From Dryocosmus kuriphilus (lineage: Eukaryota > Arthropoda > Insecta > Hymenoptera > Cynipidae): a stretch of 64,000 nucleotides of DNA. The stretch covers positions 132,713,230 through 132,777,229 of the forward strand of contig CM076194.1 in NCBI GenBank assembly GCA_038277395.1, written 5' to 3'. Of the stretch, positions 55,363 to 64,000 are shown one piece after another. Each line of letters starts with the position of its first letter. The first letter of the stretch is position 1. The position numbers and the translations under genes were made by a program. Below the pieces are notes generated by a model, which made no database searches, was not told where the DNA came from, and was given only the letters and a program-made list of their open reading frames with translations.

Positions 55363-57170
55363 ATGACAGACGATAAGCGATTGGTCTCATGGGTCTATAA
55401 CCTGGATAAGGAAGAGATGTCCCTTGAACTTGATAATAGAGGTCTCTCTATTGTCCGAAAATTTGCAGTTTTGCGCGAGAGATTGTTAAAGGCAATGCGC
55501 TCGGGGACGAGCCCCCTCGAACTCCCCTTTGACCCCTATCGAGAAGGTCTTGACCCAATAAATCCCCTTCTCGACAACCCACTACAGAATTCGGCTACAA
55601 AAACAATAAAGGAAATCAGTATCGCGAAACAAACCGAATTAAATTCACCTTACTTCGACATTTTGGATGATCTTATCGAATCTGGCCAATTACCTGGGTA
55701 TTCCCAAGCTCAGCTGGATAAACAATGTTCGGGGCCTAACGATGGTAATGGGGCTAGAGTAGGAAGTAAGGATGAAGAATCATACAACACGAATCGTGGT
55801 AACAGATTTGAAGATAGTACACGTGTTGGCGGTTCTCATGAGGATTTAAATAACCTTCGGTCCGGTCGCTCGAATCATTGGCGGGCCAGTGGAGTTGAAT
55901 CTAATGAAAGTACCATGACTACTAAACACCGAAGTAGTAATAGATGTACGGACCCCTTTACCGATCCTGAACCCTTCCCTTACCTTCGAGGTTCAAGTAC
56001 AATGAAGACCCGGCGTTCTTGTGTTTATTTTGATGATCAGTATTCTCGTTTTCAGGATTCTCATCAACCTCGCCGAGATGAATTTATTTGACGCTTTCCC
56101 TTTCGACCCTGTTCGCACTTACGAACGTGAAGACAAATATAACCCTTTTGTTTCTCTAACCCATTCTCACACACCTTCCCGACACTATGGTCACGGTCCA
56201 ACCCCTTCCTCCCCTGCGCATACTTATGAAATTATGCGCAAATGGAATATTAAATATTCCAGGACGCGTAACGACGATCCGGACGCTTTTCTGATGCGCA
56301 TTGAAGAGGGTCGCGATTTGGTTCCGGACACTGACGCAAACTTGTTGAGGGTCATCTCATTCTTTTTACAGGGTATTGCTCTCAACTGGTTTAGAGGCTC
56401 CAAACATTTATGGTGAACATTCGAACAATTCGCCAGGGCCTTCAGGGTTAGGTTTGGGGATTCAGGCTTCCAGTTTGAATTGAGACAAGAGATTCATCTC
56501 AGAACTCAAAGCGAGAAGGAATCCGTTTACGACTATCTGACTTGTATGAGGGCCATGTTTGATTACCTAAGACCCCGAATGTCACAGGCTGAAGAGATTA
56601 GCTATGCTCATAGGAATTTGTTACCTAGTTTGCATTTAGCTATCCGTCGCAACGATATCGAGGGTTTCGTCCACCTAGAATATCTAGCCAATATCGCTCA
56701 GAAGAGCTATCGCGTAGCGCGGAGTTACAAACCCCCTCCTGTTCACGAACGATCTCTGCTTCCTGATCTAGCTTACAAAGACCCGAACTACCGGAGGCCC
56801 AATAGACGACCTGATAACCCTCGAGAAAAGCTTACGTTCTTAGAAAAGGAAACAGAGTCGCCTGAGTATGAAGGACCGGTCGAAGCAATGTACCTAACCA
56901 AGGAAAAAGAGAATAACCCTAGGGCAGAGTGCAAGCCCGAACCCCGGACGAACCCGAAAATAAATCCTCGTATTCCAAAGCCCCCTCAGCAGAAAAACCT
57001 AGCGACCCGTCAGATAACCGCACCCCTAGATTCAAGTGTTGGAACTGCGGCGAGCCTGGACATGGGTTTACTACTTGTACGGAACCTAGAAATATATTCT
57101 GCTACGCGTGTGGCCGGAAAGATGTCACTAAGTCTGAGAATCCTAGATTTACAGGAAACTAAAAAGGAAG
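55363..57170 (+). pseudogene. Gypsy-like gag with zinc knuckle, frameshifted
   Basis: The ATG at 55363 opens MTDDKRLVSWVYNLDKEEMS. A low-complexity linker follows. After a frame change near 56080 comes the retrotransposon gag domain: DDPDAFLMRIEEGRDL, FLQGIALNWFRG, a TGA at 56414-56416, then FEQFARAFRVRFGDSGFQFE and SVYDYLTCMRAMFDYLRP. Another shift near 56930 leads to the knuckle CWNCGEPGHGFTTC (C-x2-C-x4-H-x4-C) and FCYACGRKDVTKSENP. Gag forms the virus-like particle of the retrotransposon. With at least three lesions it is not functional. Confidence 0.85.
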
Positions 57171-57179
57171 ACGTGTTGT

Positions 57180-57690
57180 GGGGAGAACACATCTTTAAAT
57201 GGTTCTAACTTATCTTACACAAACTTGAAAAGTAAAATATAAAGAAAAAGAAATTGAAATCTTGTACAACCATCGAATTAGTTGAAATAGAATATTTGAA
57301 TAACGAGCTCGACTTTAATAAATTCACGGGAGTTTATACTCCTACGGAAGTAGACATAATCTTTTTTATTCTTAACAATAAACTTTTTATTAAAGAGAAG
57401 GAAATTTCTTTAACCGTCCATATACCGGTAATCAGAATAAAATTAAAAAGTTCAAAATCTCCTTCAATTTTCCCTAATGATTCTTCCCTGTCAGACTTTC
57501 AGTCACGAGGTGACTGAAGGTGAAACTGAAATTGACATCCGTTAGCGATCCGACCCAAACGACCCCTGTAACGAGTCAGATATCTTTTCTTTCGACCCTG
57601 TAGTACCTTTGTTACCTACTAACCCTCCATATTCGAGTGTCGACCAAATCAACCCTAATCTTGAACTGACAGAAAACTGCAATTAAATTT
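57180..57690 (+). other. gag-protease linker region
   Basis: Broken plus-strand frames (for example EIEYLNNELDFNKFTGVYTP at about 57280) probably belong to the spacer between gag and protease. No domain was recognised. Confidence 0.4.
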
Positions 57691-57930
57691 TAGAATTAGA
57701 ACCTTATCCTACCGACTTCGTCCCTATTTACAAAGTATCCGAACTCCCTTATCGACCGTCCACTCTATTAGCCTCGCAGCCTTTATTGTATCTAACCATT
57801 TATATTCAAGGTCAACAGATTAGAGCTATGTTAGATACTGCTGCCTCTAGATCGTTTGTAGGGCTGGAAGGCTTAAAATTATTTGAGAATTTAAATTTAA
57901 AAACTACACAGCCCCACAAAAAAAAAATTT
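57690..57930 (+). pseudogene. Gypsy-like retropepsin start, truncated
   Basis: A plus frame reads YPTDFVPIYKVSELPYRPST, then LYLTIYIQGQQIRAMLDTAA and SRSFVGLEGLKLFENLNLK. It has the D-T-x-A layout of retropepsins, with Ala where Gly is usual (DTAAS). It ends at about 57925, just before the TA tract at 57954, and RT, RNase H and integrase are absent. This marks the truncation of the element. Confidence 0.75.
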
Positions 57931-57953
57931 TCTGTGCACGTGACCAGACCACC

Positions 57954-57975
57954 ATATATATATATATATATATAT
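57954..57975. repeat. (TA)n tract
   Basis: Short TA run at the junction between the truncated retrotransposon and the following 120-bp repeats. Confidence 0.9.
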
Positions 57976-58380
57976 GTTTTTGGGCTCGCTGAGTCCGAAC
58001 CCGGAGTCCGTTTTGCTCCATCAGGTCAAGGTCAAGGTCATTTCAAGGTCAAATCAAGATTATTCCACGAATGTGGACCAAGATGCCGTTTTTGTATGTT
58101 TTTGAGGTCCCTGAATCCGAATTCGAGATCTGTTTGTCTATCAGGTCAGGGTCAAGGTCATTTCAAGGTTAAATCGAGGAAAAAGCCTGTGAACAGACAC
58201 AATTACTACATCTATACGTTTTTGGGGTCGCTGAGTCCGAATCCGGGGTCCGTTTTTCTCCATCAGGTAAGGGTCAAAGTCATTTCAAGGACAAATCGAG
58301 GAAAACCCCCTGTGAACAGACACAACTACCACATATATACGTTTTTAGGGTCGCTGAGTAAACAGAGACAGACATTATAC
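57976..58380. repeat. ~120-bp tandem repeats with AAGGTCA half-sites
   Basis: About 3.3 copies contain GTTTTTG(G)GGTCGCTGAGTCCGAA, then AAGGTCATTTCAAGGTCAAA-like text and ACAGACACAA. The core TTTTTGGGGTCGCTGA also occurs in the 117-bp repeats inside the nearby Transib element. Confidence 0.85.
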
Positions 58381-58425
58381 CTATATGTATCATCGATTTA
58401 GAAAATATCGAGAACCTTCATTTAT

Positions 58426-59121
58426 CTATTGTTTTGTATGGTATCTTACTCTTTTCTTTTTAAATGATCGTACAAGTGACTCTCTTTTACACTTGACTCC
58501 TTTTTTATTACTTTCTCTCTTCAATGACCAGCAGTAATCAGCCATCATGTTCACATCACACCGTCCTTGATATCTTTTTTCCATTTTCTTGATATCTTGG
58601 TGGAACCTCTCTCCCTGCTCCTCACTGAAATCCCCTAGATTATGTGGAAAGTAACCTATATGTGAACGCAAATAATGTAATTTTGAATTCATCAAACATC
58701 CTAGTTCCTTATAGTTTTCCAACATTCGATCCACTATTTTCTTGTACTCTACGCTTTTATTATTCCCAAGAACATTTTGTACAACTTCTTTAAAACTGAC
58801 TCATGCTGCTCTTTCTTTGTCAGTCATTACAAGAACGAACTCATTATCTTTTAACAATTCACGTATTTGTGTTCCATCAAAGATACCTTCATTAATTTTT
58901 GCATCACTGAGTTTAGGGAATTTTTTCTTCAAATATTTAAAGCACTCTCCTTCTTTATTTAAGGCTTTTACATATTGCTTCATCAAGCCGAGTTTGATGT
59001 GGAGGGGTGGAAGCAATACCTTACTGCGATCAACCAGTGTTTCGAGGACAATATTAGCAGAACCAGCCTCGAAAGAGGTTCTGTTCGGCCATATCTTCGT
59101 TATATAGTGCTTCTTGCGATC
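58426..59121 (-). pseudogene. multicopy arthropod gene of unknown role, 3' part
   Basis: The minus-strand frame starts at the Transib junction with DRKKHYITKIWPNRTSF. It continues VLLPPLHIKLGLMKQYVKAL and FDGTQIRELLKDNEFVLVMT, then after a break near 58805 ENYKELGCLMNSKLHYLRSH and DFSEEQGERFHQDIKKMEKR, to the stop at 58426. I have met this protein as an abundant uncharacterised family in arthropods, probably carried by a transposon; its function is not known to me. It joins exactly to the 5' part at 62612 when the Transib and one target copy are taken away. Confidence 0.7.
59117..59121. repeat. left Transib target duplication CGATC
   Basis: CGATC immediately precedes CACAGTGG; the partner is at 62612-62616. 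Confidence 0.9.
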
Positions 59122-59149
59122 CACAGTGGACCAGGTGATCGAAAATTTT

Positions 59150-59580
59150 GGCCAAAACTCGAAAAGTGTACGGAATTTAACAAAACTCCCTACTCGGGGG
59201 TTTTTGGGGTCGCTGATTACGAATATGTTGTCAAAAATTCAAAATTCAAAATTGCGGATCCAATATGGCGGCGAAAATTTTGAAAATGTACGTAATTGGC
59301 CGCAAGTCCCTACTCGGGGTTTTTGGGGTCGCTGATTACGAATATGTTGTCAAAAATTCAAAATTGAAAATGGCGGATCCAATATGGCGGCGAAAATTTT
59401 GAAAACTGTACGTAATTGGCCGCAAGTCCCTACTCGGGGTTTTTGGGGTCGCTGATTACGAATATGCTGTCAAAAATTCAAAATTCAAAATGGCGGATCC
59501 AATATGGCGGCGAAAATTTTGAAAACTGTACGTAATTGGCCGCAAGTCCCTACTCGGGGGTTTTTGGGGTCGCTGATTAC
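59150..59580. repeat. 117-bp tandem repeats in the Transib 3' region
   Basis: About 3.5 nearly identical copies contain CCCTACTCGGGG-TTTTTGG, GGTCGCTGATTACGAATATG, GGCGGATCCAATATGGCGGC and TACGTAATTGGCCGCAAGTC. High identity implies recent amplification. Confidence 0.92.
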
Positions 59581-59585
59581 AACTC

Positions 59586-59708
59586 GGGGTGCTAGATTAG
59601 CGTGAGTCCCCTCGCCTCTCACGAATCGGGGTGCTAGATTAACGTGAGTCCCCTCGCCTCTCACGAATCGGGGTGCTAGATTAGCGTGAGTCCCCTCGCC
59701 TCTCACGA
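59586..59708 (-). repeat. 42-bp hairpin minisatellite, array D
   Basis: Three units, the first two exactly 42 bp (starts 59586, 59628, 59670). On the gene strand: CGTGAGAGGCGAGGGGACTC then ACG(T/C)TAATCTAGCACCCC. The array begins 34 bp past the Transib transposase stop (59743-59745). Same unit length and hairpin as array B, although the transposase is of another superfamily. Confidence 0.92.
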
Positions 59709-59742
59709 ATTAAAATTAAAATAATTTAAATCCTCGCCTCAG

Positions 59743-61880
59743 TTAAACTCGTTCATCATCATCATCCGATAATTCTATGTTATCTAATGTCTCAAATGTT
59801 TGAGAGATACCTGGCAGTTCCACGTTGTCGTTCTGGCTTTGTACGAAGACAGAGTAACACTCTTCGTCCTCTTGCGAAGTCCCGAGTAAACCTCTCACTT
59901 CCGGAGTAAGTTTCAACATTTTTTTCTTTTGATTGCGGGATGCAAGATTTACAGAACATATGATTGGATCTGAGCTATCCATAGACCTATAAAACATGTC
60001 TTCAATGTTAGCTTGGCGACTAAACGTTCTGCTGTGGGACAATCTGTAATTTTTATAATTTTTATTTTGAGATTCAGAAGCTTCTTCAGCGAGCATACCT
60101 ACTGGAAGAACACTTGTTCTTATGACGTCAGCACCATGCATAAGAATTTTATGCAGAGTCGATGGCATAGGAAACCAGTTGTAATTCTCAATGTAAAGTT
60201 TAGCAGTCGCATCGCATAATGCTTCGAATTTCATTGGGTCGATTGTAAGATGACAAGAAAGAGCTATTAAAATGGTTTTAAAATTACAGAGTAACTGAGG
60301 ATCGAGGTTAAGATATTCTGCAAGAAGTTCTGGTTTTTCGAAAGCCTTTCGTGCTGTGTTGCCATCATTAGTGGTACCAGAGCCTCCTGCTTTTGGCTTG
60401 TCTACTATTAATCCCAAATTTTCCCAAAGAACACTTTGTATTTGTGTTTTTCTTTGGACAAATTCTTCTTTATGTTTAGCACTTCTTACTTGCCAGACTT
60501 TGATGTTAGCCCTGTAAGAAATATGCAAACACGTTTCGAAGATTCTGATCCACGCATGAAGTGGAGACAGTCCATATAGCAAAGATTGAGGATCAGGCAG
60601 AAAGATTCCCTTATCTTTGTTGCTGAGAGTATTGAACATTTTGGGAGTTGCATGGCAAATTGGGCAGGTTTGCATCGACTTAGTATTAGTAATAATATTC
60701 AATACCTTACCATCTATCAAAGTAAGAAATAATGAAAAATGGACGCGAATAGAATAATTATCATTTAATTTAATTTCAAGAACTTGTAGTTTTTCGATTT
60801 GATCATCCACGTTTTGTTTTTGCTTCAAAACGACATCTCTTGATTCTTTAACGTATTCTATAGTAAGAGGACGACAAGATCTTGGAGATTGCGATGCATA
60901 ATTATTCCACAGTATGACACTATTTTCGGTTAACAATCTCAATGGAATAATTGTAGTAACAAATAAATTTTCATCACTCTGTGGTATGTTTTTTCTACTG
61001 ATTTATAGTTTTGCTTAAAACACGAATAACCAGAACTTCCGTCGAATCCCCAAGAACACATCAATATTGCTTCTATTTCCGTAACACCTTTGCTTTTCAT
61101 AAATTGAATAATCACTTCTGCTTGTAAAGTCGTGATTCTTTCTGCAGTGTGATTCAATAAAGCTTGAAGGGTTGTCTCTGCTTTTTTTTCAGAAATAGAA
61201 ACTGTTTCATTCGGTGGCCTGCATTCTGCTTTAGCAGCTCTTACTTCGTTATACGTAGGCCAAATATCTGCTCCGCATGATTTGGATTCCAAACGTATAT
61301 TTTGATATACATTCTTAGAAAGAGAATTTTCAAATAAAAATGCTAAAGCTTCTTGCGCACTTTTCTTTTTTAAAGAAGTAGAAGGTTCATTTAATAATTT
61401 TCTAATTTTTGGTGGGGTTTCTGAACTTTCTAAAATACTATCGCAAATGGTAAGCAAATCTATACTTTTTAATTTTCTCGCTGAATAACGACACGCCATA
61501 ATTAATCTTACCGGATCGTTTTTAAGCTCAGCACTGATTTTAGACACTTCTCTACGTTTCGAACGATCAGATTTTTTATCAAAATCAAGCGTTGGGCGGC
61601 CTATGTGTGAAGATGAAGCAGAATGTTGCAATTCTTTTGCAAAAGGAACAGAAAAATTTGAATTCAACCATTCAGAATTTTTCAACTCAAATCTCGCTGA
61701 CATTCTATATGCGGCTTGAAATTTCGCATCGCGTTTAAATCTGAGAGATCGTATCCTTATCTTTAAAGAATTTATGTCTGATTCTGGGATATTTTTAATG
61801 TCTAAATTTAGTTTCGAAACAATGTAATCAATAGTCGAATCCACATTACTATTAATTTCAAAGTCAAGAATTTCTCTTTT
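59743..61880 (-). pseudogene. Transib/RAG1-like transposase, frameshifted
   Basis: Two long frames (61844-60939 and 60942-59743) join by a shift near 60985, giving about 700 residues. An ATG at about 61880 (MSFTKEKFLTL) is a likely start but sits in another frame. Landmarks: MCSWGFDGSSGYSCF (probable first Asp, compare the RAG1 DGMGD region), CPICHATPKM (zinc pair, compare RAG1 CTLCDAT), GLSPLHAWIRIFE, TNDGNTARKAFEKPELLAEY (compare RAG1 NGNFARKLM), STLHKILMHGADVI and MLAEEASESQNKNYKNYRLS (compare RAG1 ASEGNESGNK, catalytic Glu). The rest of the frame is clean, so the loss is recent. Confidence 0.85.
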
Positions 61881-61889
61881 GTAAACGAC

Positions 61890-62575
61890 ATTATATATAT
61901 AATTTATTTAAATCCTAGAGAAAAAAAGTCCAGAAAAAGAATTCGATAAGATTTCGAACTTAAATCAACACTGCACTCTAGAAAACAAGTGAAAAGTACA
62001 GCAAAACAGCAGACGTACATGTGTGTGCAGCGGCACGCTCTACTCAGGTATAGACGCGTCAGGACAGGTATTGGCGTTCGGGCGCTGACCTTGTTTTTTC
62101 CACGAATTTGATGCTGTTTATGAAAACGTGCAAAAGTGTGCACCTCTACGGTGATGTAAACATCACAGTGAACACACTCATATGTTGAATTTTTACATAA
62201 GTAGTGGTATTGCGTGGTATTCTCGATTTAAAGAAGGTACTTTGCCAATTTAATGATATAATTTGCTTCTAATATCAATGCTGCACAACTTTAAATAAAT
62301 TTTTTTAATTCAGTTAACACTTTTTTTAACTTCTATATGTATAGGGGTGAGAATAAAGAAGGAACTGTTAACAAATAAATAACAGATTTATAAATATATG
62401 AACTATTTAAGCAAAAAAGACAATAAGATTTTTTTTCAAACTTTAAACTTTGCGTATCTGCCAACAAAGCAGGATTTTATTAATTACCAATTCATTTACG
62501 GAAAAGATACCCTAAATATCACTGATTACAATGGCCTAACTCTTTTTAAGAAATTCGAAAGTTGAAAAATTGGAC
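61890..62575. other. Transib 5' spacer
   Basis: No gene was found. It would contain the transposase promoter. A second CACAGTG (62164-62170) occurs here but lacks the following TIR text and a duplication, so it is not the end. Confidence 0.5.
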
Positions 62576-62611
62576 TTTTGGCCACGGAATCGGGTCTCCT
62601 GGCCCACTGTG

Positions 62612-62616
62612 CGATC
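62612..62616. repeat. right Transib target duplication CGATC
   Basis: CGATC directly follows the element end ...CCACTGTG and matches 59117-59121. Confidence 0.9.
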
Positions 62617-63791
62617 TCTGCTGTCCCATAAACATAAAAAACAAGGATATTTCGTATTTCCAGATTGTTGTCCTAACAGTATAGTTAAAATCTTAAGATC
62701 TCCGCAAATAAGCCAGTTATGCTCAGAATATTTTATTGTCTCTAAAATGAATTTCATCGTACTATATTCTTCTTTTAGTACGGTTGAATGAGCTATGGGA
62801 ATTGAAGCAAAAACATTAGTGTTATGAAGTAATACTACCTTCAGACTTGTAGTGGAGGAGTCTATAAATAGTCTCCATTCATTGTCCTTATAGATTCCTA
62901 TCTGGAACTCATTCATTAACCCTTACACATTATTGCAATACACTAATGAAGGTTCCCCTATCATCGTAAAATATTTTCTAAAGTTTTCCTCCCGGTTTCG
63001 GTAATATGATATTCTTGTGCCTTTTGAGAGCCAGTTGTTGCCTTTCATGTATGAAGCTAGATATTCCGCTTTATCTTTAGGTAAATCCAGGTCCCTTACA
63101 AGATCATTCAATTCTTTTTGATCTATGATTTTTGGAGTTTTGTCTTTACCATTAGTAGCATAGTATTCACTACTTGTACTCATATTTCCATCATCTGAAG
63201 TATATTCATCTCCATCTTTATATTCATCTTCTTCAGGTCACTAATATCGCATGCATCATTGGTTGACATACTTTCCATCGAATCTATTGAACTGTCGCTT
63301 TCATCGTCAATATCAATATTTTCCTCTACTGGTCTTACTAACGTTGAAACTTCAGGATATTTGATACTCTGAATATTTTTTTTATTAATTCCTGTCACTT
63401 TTGTCAAACATATATAACAGTTTGCTGCGCATGATGGCTCTTCCCAATATGCAGGTTTTACAAACTTTAATTTTTCAGGTTTTTTTTCGGAATCATATCT
63501 GGTCATCATCATGTAACAAGCACTACATATCTTGTGTGGTATCCATTTTTTATCTTGGTTATAAATATCCAATCCAAAACAGTTTTTGTAAATATTTTTT
63601 ATTTTATCGGATATTTGTCTTCGGTCAGCTGATAGATGATACTTAGCACGTACGTAACAAAATGCATCAACATTTTTGTTACAGTAGTGTTCAGATGAAG
63701 AACTTGCTACATTTGTTTTTAATGAAGACACTGAAGTCTGTTTATTTGAAGTATTTGAAGTTGTGTTATGTTTGCTTTTTTTAGGTCCCAT
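62612..63791 (-). pseudogene. multicopy arthropod gene of unknown role, 5' part
   Basis: The ATG at 63789-63791 opens MGPKKSKHNTTSNTSNKQTS. A zinc-type N-terminal region follows, with Cys in CYVRAKYHLSADRRQ, KNCFGLD, IPHKICSACYMMMTRY and CAANCYICLTKV. An acidic linker comes next, with a frameshift near 63237, then LASYMKGNNWLSKGTRISYY. A TAA at 62920-62922 follows YCNNV; then EWRLFIDSSTTSLKVVLLHN, HNWLICGDLKILTILLGQQS and YPCFLCLWDSR up to the Transib. It is intronless here. A frameshift, a nonsense codon and the insertion make it dead. Confidence 0.7.
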
Positions 63792-64000
63792 AGTAGATTT
63801 AAGTACCCACGCGTTAGGGATCCTGGTCCGATCGCAGGTGAGTCCACCGTCCTGAGGGTGATAACTCCCATACCTCCTCAGGTCTAAGTATGAGAGCTTT
63901 CTGACTTTGAAGAGGACAATGTCAACTCCTCGTCACACACTACGGCTTCATTCTCACACCCTAACGCCCCCCTGCAAGGCTGCGCGCCACGCTGGCTTCG
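63792..64000. other. GC-richer 5' flank of the multicopy gene
   Basis: The base composition is clearly richer in G and C than its surroundings. No open frame or promoter element was recognised. It could be the upstream part of the same multicopy unit or a different element cut by the window edge. Confidence 0.35.

Larger units (their letters stand above)
59122..62611 (-). mobile_element. Transib / RAG1-like transposon, complete
   Basis: It is a 3,490-bp element with a 5-bp duplication CGATC. The imperfect inverted ends of about 36 bp read inward CACAGTGG(A/G)CCAGG(T/A)GA and share TGGCCAAAA at the same offset. Transib elements make 5-bp duplications and have ends like V(D)J recombination signals. 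Here the heptamer is exactly CACAGTG, and CCAAAA starts 23 bases after it at both ends. Layout: left end, 117-bp repeats, array D, transposase (minus), spacer, right end. Confidence 0.9.

Noticed and set aside
62164..62170. CACAGTG as the right end of the Transib
   Set aside because: No matching CGATC follows and the inner text does not match the left end; the end at 62611 satisfies both.

Overview
This window looks like arthropod nuclear DNA, most likely an insect and possibly a hymenopteran. It is AT-rich, has no operons or ribosome binding sites, contains long (TA)n tracts and a 500-N assembly gap (19184-19683), and is packed with transposable elements of types common in arthropods. I see no intact single-copy host gene. 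Nearly everything recognisable is a transposon gene, and almost every one is broken by stops or frameshifts. The names below come from motif recognition without any database search.

Layout. 1-31.7 kb is one nested tower. A DIRS-type retrotransposon on the minus strand occupies 31.7-30.2 kb (gag-like region, start of RT), 28.9-28.8 kb, and 2.33-0.4 kb (RNase H, tyrosine recombinase). It is split by mariner-2 (28915-30235) and by an R1-like non-LTR element whose ends lie at 2333 and 28802 between copies of ATAGCAG. Inside that non-LTR element lie mariner-1 (5005-6257), a gag-only non-LTR copy with a 12-bp target duplication (7181-9191), an RTE-type fragment, a roughly 7-kb non-coding element with inverted arms (10.6-17.6 kb), a degraded multicopy gene, the gap, and three Tc1/mariner-related elements A, B and C (ending at 21624; 23078-26569; 26616-28789).

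31.9-49.5 kb is a decayed Polinton (Maverick), all on the minus strand: type B DNA polymerase (46.3-49.5 kb), packaging ATPase, two structural-type genes, retroviral-like integrase, a small basic capsid-associated protein and the major capsid protein. It is split by 36.1-45.4 kb, which holds a tandem tRNA-derived SINE, a Merlin/IS1595-type transposase and a nearly full-length Jockey-like element between inverted repeats. A piece of BEL integrase sits inside the polymerase gene.

49.9-57.9 kb holds a degraded two-exon coiled-coil gene and the 5' part of a Gypsy-like LTR retrotransposon (leader repeats, gag, start of protease). 58.4-63.8 kb is a multicopy arthropod gene of unknown role, interrupted by a complete Transib/RAG1-like transposon (59122-62611) with CACAGTG ends and a 5-bp CGATC duplication.

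The most unusual signal is a 42-bp hairpin minisatellite. It lies 2-58 bp downstream of the stop codon of four transposase genes from two superfamilies (elements A, B, C and the Transib), always in the same orientation relative to the gene, and was found nowhere else in the window. The recognisable genes do not form a pathway; the region is a record of successive insertions, deletions and duplications.
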